Of a stretch of 64,000 bases of DNA, positions 46,862 through 55,188 are shown one piece after another; position 1 is the first letter of the stretch; every line of letters starts with the position of its first letter. A program made the position numbers and the translations under genes. Source of the stretch: an uncultured Alphaproteobacteria bacterium. Its GTDB lineage: Bacteria; Pseudomonadota; Alphaproteobacteria; HIMB59. Location: the NCBI GenBank assembly GCA_902575725.1, contig CACGSS010000001.1, forward strand, positions 62,001 through 126,000, read 5' to 3'. Under the pieces are notes generated by a model. It saw only the letters and a list, made by a program, of their open reading frames with translations, had not been told where the DNA came from and did no database searches.

Positions 46862-47368
46862 ATGCAAAAAAAAATAATTATTTGTGGATTAGCAGATATC
46901 CAAGAGTGTGTTGATAAATTCAGCCCAGATAAAATGCTTACCATTATTAATAAAAATTTTGAGCCTGAAACCCCATCAGGTATGGATAAAAATAGACACT
47001 TGAAAATGTTAATTGATGATATTTCTGAGCCAAGAGAGGGATTTATATTACCAGAGAAACATCATACTCAAGAATTATTAGATTTCACAGATGATTGGGA
47101 TAAAACCAAACCTATTTTAGTCCATTGTCATATGGGTATAAGTAGATCTACTGCAACAAGTTTAGGCATAGCCGCAAAATACTCCCCTGAAAATATTGAG
47201 CTTATAATTGAAAACTTAAAAGAAATTGCACCACACGCCAGCCCTAATAAGATTATGATGAGATATTATGATGAAATATTGGGTTTAGATAACAGACTCT
47301 ATGGTTCAGTTCCGTACTTTGACCCTGAGCCGATAGAAGAAAGTAGAATAGTAGAGTTAAATTTTTAG
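46862..47368 (+). CDS. Protein tyrosine / dual-specificity phosphatase-like protein
   Basis: 168 residues. The P-loop HCHMGISRSTATSLGIA at about residues 95-111 has the HCx5RS signature with a catalytic Cys, and an upstream Asp (DDWDKTKPILV) could be the general acid. Similar proteins in alphaproteobacteria are annotated as tyrosine phosphatases. Target unknown. It is followed after 9 bp by a small Cys-rich gene that is likely co-transcribed. Confidence 0.87.
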   Translation: MQKKIIICGLADIQECVDKFSPDKMLTIINKNFEPETPSGMDKNRHLKMLIDDISEPREGFILPEKHHTQELLDFTDDWDKTKPILVHCHMGISRSTATSLGIAAKYSPENIELIIENLKEIAPHASPNKIMMRYYDEILGLDNRLYGSVPYFDPEPIEESRIVELNF

Positions 47369-47377
47369 GATAACTAA

Positions 47378-47536
47378 ATGAATAATAGTTGTGAAGTATG
47401 TAAAAAAAAGATTGTGGAGCCTTTATATTGGGCTGATCCTAAGTTTTATGATATCCCAAAAAAAGTATTTTTTTGTGATGCCAAATGTTCACTAATTTAT
47501 TACAAGAAAATTAAAAAATTATTTAAAAATCAATAA
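47378..47536 (+). CDS. Small zinc-ribbon-like protein (52 aa)
   Basis: 52 codons from ATG 47378, 9 bp after the phosphatase gene. Cys residues form CEVC near the start and CDAKC (C-x3-C) at about residues 33-37, a plausible zinc site; the tail is rich in Lys and Tyr (IYYKKIKKLFKN). It resembles small treble-clef or zinc-ribbon proteins but is not assigned to a family. Spacing and strand point to an operon with the phosphatase. Confidence 0.65.
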   Translation: MNNSCEVCKKKIVEPLYWADPKFYDIPKKVFFCDAKCSLIYYKKIKKLFKNQ

Positions 47537-47547
47537 ATTCAATACAT

Positions 47548-47574
47548 TTAGCTGTGCAAATTTTGCACAGCTAA
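47548..47574. repeat. Perfect 27-bp palindrome
   Basis: TTAGCTGTGCAAA and its exact reverse complement TTTGCACAGCTAA flank one central T. It stands 11 bp after the zinc-ribbon gene. No T run follows, so it is either a weak or Rho-assisted terminator or a protein binding site. Confidence 0.75.
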
Positions 47575-47591
47575 GTTCTATTATCTGCAAT

Positions 47592-47619
47592 TTGACTTTA
47601 GAAAAAAAATTAGTATAAA
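47592..47619 (+). promoter_or_regulatory. Strong sigma-70-like promoter of the candidate small RNA
   Basis: TTGACT (47592-47597), a 16-nt spacer, then TATAAA (47614-47619). Transcription would start near 47626, just before the hairpin at 47629. Confidence 0.6.
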
Positions 47620-47625
47620 TCACCA

Positions 47626-47690
47626 ATCAAAAACTAGCTCCATCCTTATTCCTATCCTTACTTATTCCTCCGGGGCTAGTTTTTATAATC
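47626..47690 (+). ncRNA. Candidate small RNA: one hairpin with a G-free, C-rich loop
   Basis: A 13-bp stem (47629-47641 with 47672-47684, one G-T pair) starts right after the promoter and ends in a T run (TTTTT then ATAATC), so the same hairpin can terminate transcription. The 30-nt loop (47642-47671) has no G and five or more CC pairs, ending TTCCTCC, which could pair with Shine-Dalgarno sequences. Total length would be about 60 nt. Such loops recall the anti-SD CCUCC sRNAs of alphaproteobacteria, but no family is recognised. Confidence 0.55.
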
Positions 47691-47752
47691 TCTCAAAATA
47701 ACAAATTAAACTTAAACTTTATTATAATATTTAATTGATATAATTTTTTAAT

Positions 47753-49180
47753 ATGAGCGATCACTATATTTTCTGGGATCTTGAGACAACAGGTCGTAAT
47801 GATAAATTTAATCAAATAACACAAGTTGGTGCTGTGTTAACTAATAATAAGTTTGAAGTTAAAGACAAATTAGAAATACATAGTAAGTTAAGAGAGGGAA
47901 AATGGTTCGAGCCAGGTGCTTTAATAACAACTGGGGTAGATCCAACTAGTTTAATACAAAATAATTACCCAAATTATTATGAAGCCAGTGCTCAATTGTA
48001 TGAAACATTTCAACAATGGTCGTCCTCATCAGCCATTTTTGTAGGTTTCAATAATATAAATTTTGATGAACCCTTTTTACGACAGGCACTTTATCAAAAC
48101 TTATTACCTGAAATTTATATGACTGTGACTAACAATAATGTGCGTATGGATGTTTTTGATATATTAAGATTAGTTTCAGTTTATAGCCCTGAACATATTA
48201 AATTTAATACTGACGATCAGGGATACCCCATACTAAAGTTAGATGAAATTTCAAAACTCAATAATATTTCAATAAACTATGATGCAGGTCCTCATGATGC
48301 TGTTTTTGATAGCTTAATCACATTGGAGCTTAATAAGATATTAAATATAAGATGTCCAAAGATTTGGAACTCTGCATATGAATTTCGACATAGAGACACT
48401 CCTAAGAGATTCATGCTAGATAATTTAGTTTTTACAAACACGACCTTTTGGGGAAGAAGACCCACAATCAAAGCTCAAACTTTAATCGGAGGCATTCCAT
48501 CAAGAAATCATCACTATTTAGTTTATAATTTGCTTTTTGATCCTGTTACAATGGTAGAATTAGAAGATAAAGATTTAATTAAGAAAATGAATGATGGGGC
48601 TAAAAGAATTTGTGAAGTTTTTGATGGGTCAAAGTCGAAAACACTTTTAAATGAAAGTTATTCATTCAAAGATAATAAATATGCAGAAATAGGAGTAGAT
48701 GAACTAAGAAAAAGAGCAAATTTTATTAAAAAAAATGAAGAATTTTGCTCACGTCTTATTAAACTTCATCTATCAAATCAAAAAGAATGGCCTGAACCAT
48801 TCAATGTTGAAGATAGAATATTTGAGAGTTTCCCATCGCATCAAGATAAGAAATTAATGATTGATTTTCATATTGCACCTAACGATAAGAAATATGAAAT
48901 TGCAAAACAATTCAAAGATGACCGATATAAAGAAATAGCTGTACGAATTTTATATGAAATAGCCCCCCACACTCTGCCTGAAAATGACAAAAGAAATTAT
49001 GAATTTGAAATTAAAGAGCGTTTTAATGATGATGACAAATCTAAATGGAATTCTAAAAATAAAATTCTCTCTAGTTTAGAGACCGACCTAGATAAAATGA
49101 TTATAGATGAGGATGAAAAAATTCAGTTTAAACAAAAAGTTATAACATTTTTAAATAATGAATCTGCAAAATGGAATTAA
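47753..49180 (+). CDS. sbcB: Exodeoxyribonuclease I
   Basis: 475 residues, like E. coli ExoI. The DEDD nuclease motifs are FWDLETTGRN (D and E), VGFNNINFDEPFLR and the late HDAVFDSL. The SH3-like and C-terminal domains follow with conserved FWGRRPT-like parts. It degrades single-stranded DNA 3' to 5' in repair and recombination. The ATG is close behind a TATAAT (47739-47744), so the mRNA may have almost no leader. Confidence 0.95.
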   Translation: MSDHYIFWDLETTGRNDKFNQITQVGAVLTNNKFEVKDKLEIHSKLREGKWFEPGALITTGVDPTSLIQNNYPNYYEASAQLYETFQQWSSSSAIFVGFNNINFDEPFLRQALYQNLLPEIYMTVTNNNVRMDVFDILRLVSVYSPEHIKFNTDDQGYPILKLDEISKLNNISINYDAGPHDAVFDSLITLELNKILNIRCPKIWNSAYEFRHRDTPKRFMLDNLVFTNTTFWGRRPTIKAQTLIGGIPSRNHHYLVYNLLFDPVTMVELEDKDLIKKMNDGAKRICEVFDGSKSKTLLNESYSFKDNKYAEIGVDELRKRANFIKKNEEFCSRLIKLHLSNQKEWPEPFNVEDRIFESFPSHQDKKLMIDFHIAPNDKKYEIAKQFKDDRYKEIAVRILYEIAPHTLPENDKRNYEFEIKERFNDDDKSKWNSKNKILSSLETDLDKMIIDEDEKIQFKQKVITFLNNESAKWN

Positions 49181-49182
49181 GA

Positions 49183-50064
49183 TTAATTTCGAGTTAGATA
49201 TTCTTTGATATATTGTCCATAATCAGACTTGATTAATTTTTCTGCAATATCATTTAAATTACTTTTGTTTATAAAGCCTTGTTCGTACGAAGCTATTTCA
49301 TAAGAGCCAATTTTTACATCGTTATTTTGTTCATATAATTTTACTTTTTGTGCTGCCTCTAGGAGAGCCTTTGCATTTCCAGTATCATGCCAAACAATTG
49401 TGTCATCTAAAATTTCTAAAGCAAGTTTTTTTTCAGATAAATATATTTTAATTAAATCAGTTATTTCTAATTCGCCTCTGTTTGATGGTTTGAGTGTTTT
49501 TGCAAATTTTGAAGCTTCGGAGTCAAAAAAATATAAACCAGGAATAATCAAATTACTTTTAGGCATTGATGGTTTTTCCTCAATGCCAACAATGTTATTA
49601 TTGTTATCTAATTCAATAACACCAAATTTTTCTGGATCTGGAACTGGCAATCCAAACACACTTCCTCCGTTCTCTTGCATCTTAAGAAGAGCTGAATTGG
49701 CAAAATTAAAATAATTTTTTCCAAGAAAAACATTATCACTTAATGCTAATACTGATGGGCTGCCGTCTAAAAATTTTTCAGCAATAAAATAAGCATCTGC
49801 TATCCCCCTTTGAATTTTTTGAACTTCATATGAAAAATTAAGACCAACCTCTGATCCTGTTCCAAATGTTTTTTTGAATATTGAAAGGTCGTCCCCTTGA
49901 ACAATAAATAAGATGTCTTTTATACCTAATCTTACTAAAGTCTCGAGTGGATAATAAATCATAGGTTTATCGTAAAGAGGTAACAAAGGTTTTGAGGCAG
50001 GTATTGTTGCGGGCATTAATCTTGTACCCTTACCAGCAGCAAGAATAATCCCCTTAGTTTTCAT
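49183..50064 (-). CDS. rmlA: Glucose-1-phosphate thymidylyltransferase
   Basis: 293 residues. KGIILAAGKGTRLMPAT, SKPLLPLYDKPMIYYPLETL, ALSDNVFLG, EEKPSMPKSNLIIPGLYFFD and SNRGELEITDLIKIYL match RmlA closely. It makes dTDP-glucose for dTDP-sugar synthesis. No rmlB/C/D are adjacent, so it serves sugars made elsewhere, possibly with the RmlD-like enzyme in the island. It shares ATGA with the upstream CBS gene stop. Confidence 0.93.
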   Translation of the reverse strand: MKTKGIILAAGKGTRLMPATIPASKPLLPLYDKPMIYYPLETLVRLGIKDILFIVQGDDLSIFKKTFGTGSEVGLNFSYEVQKIQRGIADAYFIAEKFLDGSPSVLALSDNVFLGKNYFNFANSALLKMQENGGSVFGLPVPDPEKFGVIELDNNNNIVGIEEKPSMPKSNLIIPGLYFFDSEASKFAKTLKPSNRGELEITDLIKIYLSEKKLALEILDDTIVWHDTGNAKALLEAAQKVKLYEQNNDVKIGSYEIASYEQGFINKSNLNDIAEKLIKSDYGQYIKEYLTRN

Positions 50065-50537
50065 ATCCAGCCGAATGACTTAACGAGAAATACTATCGGG
50101 ATAATCATGCATATAAATGTAATTAAAATTATATTTAGTTTTGTGCTATCTCTAACAGAGCTTATAAGGTCTCTATGAGAAATAAAATTAATTAATTTAT
50201 TTTGATCATCTACTACTGGTAGGTGCCTGATGTTATTTTCCCCCATAATTTTTATTGCAATTTCTGAGGAAGTTTTTAAGTCCACAGTTATAATTTCAGA
50301 TGTCATAATATCTGATGCTGTGACCAAATCTGGATCTCTACCGTCTTTGACACATTTTCTGACTATGTCTCTTTCTGATACAACACCAAGTAATATTTTT
50401 TGTTCATTCAGTATAGGAACAGCCCCTATATTTTTTATATCCATACTATCTGCAATTTCACTTACTATAGACTCAGGACCAAAAAATATATATTCATCAT
50501 TAAGTTTAATTTTTTTAATATACTTAATACTTGGCAT
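50061..50537 (-). CDS. CBS-domain protein with C-terminal membrane helix
   Basis: 158 residues. Two CBS motifs: NIGAVPILNEQKILLGVVSERDIV and NIRHLPVVDDQNKLINFISHRDL. A single helix follows (LNIILITFICMIIPIVFLV), anchoring it to the membrane. CBS pairs bind adenine nucleotides and usually regulate a partner. It precedes rmlA with a 4-bp overlap, so it might sense energy state for the sugar nucleotide gene, but this is only inference. Confidence 0.85.
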   Translation of the reverse strand: MPSIKYIKKIKLNDEYIFFGPESIVSEIADSMDIKNIGAVPILNEQKILLGVVSERDIVRKCVKDGRDPDLVTASDIMTSEIITVDLKTSSEIAIKIMGENNIRHLPVVDDQNKLINFISHRDLISSVRDSTKLNIILITFICMIIPIVFLVKSFGWI

Positions 50538-50640
50538 TAAAGCATTATATAGGCATTGGAGGATTTAAATAAATTAAGCGTATTGAAGCACTTTTAGGTC
50601 TTCAAAAACTTTAATTTTTCAATTATTGTTGCAAAATAAA

Positions 50641-51636
50641 ATGTTTAGATTTTTTAACTCAAGAAAATGGTTTTTATGGGCTTGGGCAGGCTCAGCCGCC
50701 ATATTAGGTAGTCTTTGGGTGCAAGTAGAAATTGATGTCAGGATTAATGAGTGGTTTGGTACTTTCTATGATATGATTCAAAAAGCACTCGCTGAGCCAA
50801 ATTCAATTACAATTGAAGAATATTGGGCGGGCTTACTATCTTTTATAACGCTTGCAGGTATATATGTGGCTATTGCAGTTTTGGTAAGTTTTTTCACTGC
50901 ACATTTCTTATTTAGATGGAGAACTGCTATGGTTGAGTGGTATCACAGTGTTTATAACTATGCCCGTACAATCGAAGGTGCTGCTCAAAGAGTTCAAGAG
51001 GACACCATTAAGTTTGGTAGAATTATGGAAGGTCTTGGAACAAGCTTAATTGAGTCAGTGATGATAATTGTACAATTCCTTCCAATCTTATTAGGGCTTA
51101 GTGCTGGTATTCCGATATTCTTTTTTGGCGATTGGGAATATGGTTTAGTTGTTGGTGCATTAATTTGGTCAGTTGGTGGAACAGTTTTTTTAATACTCCT
51201 TGGAATAATTCTCAGACTTGTTGGTGTAGAATATGATTTACAAAAACAAGAGGCAGCTTACAGAAAAGTTTTAGTTATTGCCGAAGATGATGAAACTATT
51301 CGTCCTAAAACAATAGAAGAATTATTTGATGATGTAAGAAAAATTCATTTTCTCTCATATATTCGGTACTTGTACTTTAATATTGGAAGAATTGCTTATT
51401 TGCAGGCTAATGTTTTAAGTGCTTATGTATTTTTAGCTCCCGCAATTGTTGCAGGTATTATTACCCTTGGTGTTATGCAACAAATTATTCGTGCTTTTGG
51501 CAGGGTTGAGGGATCAATGCAGTACTTGTTAAAATCATGGCCAACAATTATTGAGCTTGCAAGTGTTTACAAAAGATTAAGAGAATTTGAGAGAAAACTA
51601 AAGTCTACGACAGATACTGCCAAGGTGTCTGAATAA
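50641..51636 (+). CDS. sbmA: SbmA/BacA-like peptide transporter
   Basis: 331 residues from ATG 50641 (a TTG 15 bp earlier is less likely). FRWRTAMVEWYHSVYNY, IEGAAQRVQEDTIKFGRIME, QKQEAAYRKVLVIAEDD and RYLYFNIGRIAYLQANVL match SbmA/BacA closely. It lacks roughly the first 65 residues, including the first helix, of E. coli SbmA, a form common in alphaproteobacteria. It imports peptides and peptide antibiotics, and in rhizobia affects very-long-chain lipid A. Confidence 0.93.
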   Translation: MFRFFNSRKWFLWAWAGSAAILGSLWVQVEIDVRINEWFGTFYDMIQKALAEPNSITIEEYWAGLLSFITLAGIYVAIAVLVSFFTAHFLFRWRTAMVEWYHSVYNYARTIEGAAQRVQEDTIKFGRIMEGLGTSLIESVMIIVQFLPILLGLSAGIPIFFFGDWEYGLVVGALIWSVGGTVFLILLGIILRLVGVEYDLQKQEAAYRKVLVIAEDDETIRPKTIEELFDDVRKIHFLSYIRYLYFNIGRIAYLQANVLSAYVFLAPAIVAGIITLGVMQQIIRAFGRVEGSMQYLLKSWPTIIELASVYKRLREFERKLKSTTDTAKVSE

Positions 51637-51745
51637 ATATTTTAGACATCACATAGATAGAACTCAGAGTAATTAAAACAATGATAATCCAAACCCATCT
51701 ATTGTTCTTATCGTAGTTTTCGCCATTTTTATTCGGATCTGCCAT
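51605..51745 (-). CDS. Small single-helix membrane protein (46 aa)
   Basis: 46 codons from ATG 51745. The first 16 residues are charged (MADPNKNGENYDKNNR), followed by a hydrophobic helix WVWIIIVLITLSSIYVM. It overlaps the end of sbmA on the other strand by 32 bp. No family recognised; a clear ORF with a classic small-membrane-protein layout. It may share a transcript with the GNAT gene at 51777-52205, 31 bp upstream. Confidence 0.5.
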   Translation of the reverse strand: MADPNKNGENYDKNNRWVWIIIVLITLSSIYVMSKIFIQTPWQYLS

Positions 51746-51776
51746 AATATTTAAATATAATAATTATTTATTAAAA

Positions 51777-52205
51777 TCAATTATGCTTTTTTAAGTATCT
51801 TGTTCTGTTTACAACAGCATAATTTTTAAAAAGTTTCTGAGCGAGTAAGTTACTTTTTTCTACACCTTTGATTATCAGATCAAGATTTTTTTCTTTTGCT
51901 ATTTCTTCAATTTTGTTCATTAATGCTCTAGCAACACCAATTTTTCTAAAATCTTGTAAAACATACAAGACGTCCAATACTATATTCTTCTCATAATAAG
52001 TTTCGTTGATTTTAGCTACAACAATTCCCATAAATTTATCCTCGTTTTTTGCAGCAAACGCAAAATAATCATCTCGAAATATGCACGTCCAAAATAAGCT
52101 GAAATTTACTTCTTCAAACTGAAAAGAATTTGATGATGCACTTTCATTAATGATTTCTTTCCAACTATTAAGGTGAATTTCTTTAGGTTTTTCAATGGTG
52201 AACAT
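51777..52205 (-). CDS. GNAT family N-acetyltransferase
   Basis: 142 residues. The core pattern VLDVLYVLQDFRKIGVARALMNKIEE has the acetyl-CoA loop (R-K-x-G-V-A), and the C-terminal KSNLLAQKLFKNYAVVNRTRYLKK is the usual last part of the fold. The substrate cannot be predicted. ATG start; divergent from cysE. Confidence 0.85.
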   Translation of the reverse strand: MFTIEKPKEIHLNSWKEIINESASSNSFQFEEVNFSLFWTCIFRDDYFAFAAKNEDKFMGIVVAKINETYYEKNIVLDVLYVLQDFRKIGVARALMNKIEEIAKEKNLDLIIKGVEKSNLLAQKLFKNYAVVNRTRYLKKHN

Positions 52206-52273
52206 TCACTATTAATCTAACAATTAATTTCAATCATTTACATAATTATTCAATAAAAGCTTGATCTTAGGTG

Positions 52274-52286
52274 GATAAGTCTTATC
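52274..52286. promoter_or_regulatory. Palindrome upstream of cysE, possible operator
   Basis: GATAAG-T-CTTATC, 10 bp before the cysE ATG, in a region that would carry the transcription start. A regulator site is possible; no factor can be named. Confidence 0.35.
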
Positions 52287-52295
52287 TGTATATTA

Positions 52296-52880
52296 ATGTT
52301 TGAAAATTTAATGAAGTATTTTGAGTCAGTAAAGGCAAGAGATCCTGCTGCAACTTCATTGTTACTAGTGATATTAACCTATCCCGGTGTAAAAGCTGTT
52401 TTCTTCCATCGTATAGCAAATTTTATCTGGTCACTAAATTTGAAATTATTAGGAAGAATGATCTCTCAATTATCAAGATTTTTAACTGGTATAGAAATTC
52501 ACCCTGCTGCTAAAATTGGAAAAAATTTTTTTATTGATCATGGGATGGGAGTTGTTATCGGAGAAACTGCTGAAATAGGAGATAATGTAACTATCTATCA
52601 TGGTGTCACATTGGGAGGAATCATGCCTGCTGTTAAATCATCAGAACAAGTTGGTGTGAAACGTCACCCTACTCTTGAAGACGATGTGATTGTTGGCTCT
52701 GGGGCACAGATATTAGGACCAATAATTATAAAAAGTTGTGCTCGAATTGGATCTAATGCTGTTGTAACTAAAGATGTCCCAAAAGGAGGAATAATGGTTG
52801 GTATACCTGCAAAAAATATTCAATCTAAATCCAAAAAAACAGATAATACTTTTGCGCCATATGCCGTTACAAAAAAGTAA
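52296..52880 (+). CDS. cysE: Serine O-acetyltransferase
   Basis: 194 residues of the short CysE/EpsC type. [16 protein letters not shown] then the hexapeptide helix from [42 protein letters not shown] and [22 protein letters not shown] are standard; His in DHG and HGV are active site residues. It makes O-acetylserine for cysteine synthesis. The sulfur context (DmdA nearby) is notable. ATG start. Confidence 0.94.
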   Translation: MFENLMKYFESVKARDPAATSLLLVILTYPGVKAVFFHRIANFIWSLNLKLLGRMISQLSRFLTGIEIHPAAKIGKNFFIDHGMGVVIGETAEIGDNVTIYHGVTLGGIMPAVKSSEQVGVKRHPTLEDDVIVGSGAQILGPIIIKSCARIGSNAVVTKDVPKGGIMVGIPAKNIQSKSKKTDNTFAPYAVTKK

Positions 52881-53001
52881 CTATCTATATGTTCAAAATT
52901 AATTTGCATGATTATGTTTCAAATGTTTAAATAATTAATTCCTGGAGGGCTGAGTATTTATATAAATAATAAAATTTCTTAAAAATCTTCTCTAAAAAAA
53001 T

Positions 53002-54024
53002 ATGTCTGAAATAAAAATTCAAATTAAAAACTTATATAAAATTTTTGGTAAAAACTCAAAGTCTGCGTTAGAGCAAGTTAAAGATGGTGTCAATAAAGAT
53101 GAACTTTTAGAAAAACATAATCATGTTCTGGGTCTAAAAGATATTAATTTGGATATTAAAGAAAAATCAATTCAAGTTGTAATGGGCCTTTCTGGTTCAG
53201 GTAAGTCTACGTTAATAAGACATATAAACAGATTAATAGAACCTACAGACGGCAGTGTAGTTGTTGATGGTGAAGATGTTTTAAAAATGAATGATGAAAG
53301 TTTAAGGAATTTCAGAAGAACAAAAACCGCTATGGTATTCCAGCGTTTTGCTTTATTGCCTCATAAGACGGTTTTAGAAAATACACTGTTTGGTCTTCAT
53401 ATTCAAAACGTTGATGAAAAAGAGGCAGATACCAGAGCACGAAGATGGATTGATCGTGTTGGATTATCAGGATATGAGGAAAAATATCCTCAACATTTAT
53501 CTGGTGGCATGCAGCAACGTGTTGGACTCGCAAGAGCTCTCACTAACGATGGGGAAATCTTGCTTATGGATGAAGCTTTTAGCGCTCTTGACCCTCTAAT
53601 TAGAAAAGATATGCAAGATATTTTGTTGGAACTGCAAGACGAACTTCATAAAACAGTTGTATTTATTACTCATGATCTAGATGAAGCTTTAAAAATTGGA
53701 GATCGTATCGCAATTTTAAAAGATGGCATAATGGATCAAGAGGGTATCCCCGCAGATATTTTATTAACTCCAAAGACACAATATGTAAAAGATTTTGTTG
53801 AGGATGTTAATAGAGCTAGGGTTATCAAAGCAAAACACATCATGTCAAAATTAAATGGGCAAGACAGAGATAACGCTATGTTTGTAGATCAAGATGATTT
53901 TATTGATAGATTTATTGATAAAGTTATTTCTGATAAGCCAAGTTGTCTGATTGTCAAAAACAAAAATAATGACGAAATAGGCTATTTGTCTACAAAAAGA
54001 CTCTCTGAAATACTAAAAAGATAA
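53002..54024 (+). CDS. proV: Glycine betaine/proline betaine ABC transporter, ATP-binding protein
   Basis: 340 residues. Walker A GLSGSGKSTLIRHINRL, Q-loop VFQRFALLPHKTVLENT, signature LSGGMQQRVGLARAL, Walker B ILLMDEAFSALD and HDLDEALKIGDRIAIL are all canonical for ProV/OpuAA. After residue 270 a short CBS-like tail remains (DNAMFVDQDDFIDRFIDK, ENEIGYLS-type), shorter than E. coli ProV. First of three genes proV-proX-proW. The 120-bp leader contains no recognised riboswitch. Confidence 0.95.
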   Translation: MSEIKIQIKNLYKIFGKNSKSALEQVKDGVNKDELLEKHNHVLGLKDINLDIKEKSIQVVMGLSGSGKSTLIRHINRLIEPTDGSVVVDGEDVLKMNDESLRNFRRTKTAMVFQRFALLPHKTVLENTLFGLHIQNVDEKEADTRARRWIDRVGLSGYEEKYPQHLSGGMQQRVGLARALTNDGEILLMDEAFSALDPLIRKDMQDILLELQDELHKTVVFITHDLDEALKIGDRIAILKDGIMDQEGIPADILLTPKTQYVKDFVEDVNRARVIKAKHIMSKLNGQDRDNAMFVDQDDFIDRFIDKVISDKPSCLIVKNKNNDEIGYLSTKRLSEILKR

Positions 54025-54138
54025 ATAAATTAACATTTTTCTGCTTTTTTGCGTCAAATAGCATCCATTTTAAAGATTTTTTCACTGTTAATGCAATACA
54101 GGAATGTTATCTTACATTTTTATATCAGGGAGGATGTA

Positions 54139-55131
54139 ATGAACTCTATTAAAAAAATACTTCTGAGCTCAGTTCTATTATTTGGAATTAACTCAGTTGC
54201 AAAGGCTGATTGTGGCACAATCACAATCGCTGAAATGAACTGGGCATCCGCCGAAATGTTTGCCCACGTTGATAAACTTATCCTTACAGAAGGATATGGA
54301 TGTGATGTTGAACTAGTTCCGGGTGATACTATGCCAACAGCTACATCAATGATGGAAAAAGGTGAGCCAGATGTGGCTCCAGAATTATGGATTAACTCTG
54401 TTCGTATTGCTTTAGATGCTGCTGTTGATGAAGGAAGACTTCATTACGCCGCTGAAGTTTTGTCTGATACCGGTGAAGAAGGATGGTGGATACCTCAGTA
54501 CTTAGCTGATGCAAACCCAGACATCGTAACTGTAGAAGATGCTCTGGCAAGACCAGAATTATTTCCTCACCCAGAGGGTGATGGGGCAGCACTTTATACT
54601 TGTCCATCTGGATGGAACTGTCAAATCAGTACAGGAAACCTTTTCCAAGCATATGATGCTGAGTCAAAAGGATTTAATCTTGTAGATCCAGGCTCTGGTG
54701 GAGCATTAGCTGGTTCAATTGCTGAAGCTTACGAAAAAGGTGAAGGTTGGCTGGGTTACTACTGGGCACCAACGGCTATTTTAGGTAAGTATCCAATGAA
54801 AAAACTTGACTTTGGAGTACCTCATGACTTTGACGAGTGGAGTACTTGTACCTCTCAAGAAGGTTGTGAAGATCCACAGAAAAATTCATGGGTTGTATCA
54901 TCAGTCTTTACTGTTGTAACTGATAATTTCATGAACTCTACTGGACCAGGAATGGAATATATTTCAAAAAGAGCCCTTCCTAACTCAACTGTTAATGCGC
55001 TTTTAGCTTGGAAGGACGACAACCAGGCAACAGGTGAGGACACAGCAATTTATTTCTTACAAAATTACTCAGAGTGGAAAAGCTGGGTAGATTTTGAAAC
55101 TACACTTGCTGTTGAGGCTGCAATAGACTAA
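54139..55131 (+). CDS. proX: Glycine betaine ABC transporter, substrate-binding protein
   Basis: 330 residues from ATG 54139, preceded by the strong ribosome-binding site AGGGAGG (54127-54133); the upstream TTG at 54049 is not the start. A Sec signal MNSIKKILLSSVLLFGINSVAKA is followed by the mature protein with MNWASAEMF, PELWINS, GWWIPQYL and GYYWAPTAIL. Several Trp/Tyr residues can form the aromatic cage for a trimethylammonium group. It is followed by a hairpin that may stabilise its mRNA. Confidence 0.93.
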   Translation: MNSIKKILLSSVLLFGINSVAKADCGTITIAEMNWASAEMFAHVDKLILTEGYGCDVELVPGDTMPTATSMMEKGEPDVAPELWINSVRIALDAAVDEGRLHYAAEVLSDTGEEGWWIPQYLADANPDIVTVEDALARPELFPHPEGDGAALYTCPSGWNCQISTGNLFQAYDAESKGFNLVDPGSGGALAGSIAEAYEKGEGWLGYYWAPTAILGKYPMKKLDFGVPHDFDEWSTCTSQEGCEDPQKNSWVVSSVFTVVTDNFMNSTGPGMEYISKRALPNSTVNALLAWKDDNQATGEDTAIYFLQNYSEWKSWVDFETTLAVEAAID

Positions 55132-55152
55132 TTATCAATTTTTATTAAAAGA

Positions 55153-55173
55153 AGGTGGGCTTAAAGCCCACCT
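55153..55173 (+). terminator. Stem-loop between proX and proW
   Basis: AGGTGGGC and GCCCACCT pair around TTAAA. No T run follows, so it is more likely an mRNA-stabilising or partial termination hairpin that raises binding-protein output over permease. Confidence 0.7.
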
Positions 55174-55188
55174 CTAATTATCAGTTTT

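Noticed and set aside
50583..50605. TTGAAG ... CTTCAA repeat upstream of sbmA
   Set aside because: Six base pairs with an 11-base loop; not distinguishable from chance.
52930..52960. GC-rich patch TTCCTGGAGGGCTGAG in the proV leader, considered as a riboswitch piece
   Set aside because: No paired elements or known riboswitch core could be found around it.
54049..54138. TTG-initiated N-terminal extension of the proX gene
   Set aside because: The strong ribosome-binding site before ATG 54139 and the Sec signal starting there show the true start.
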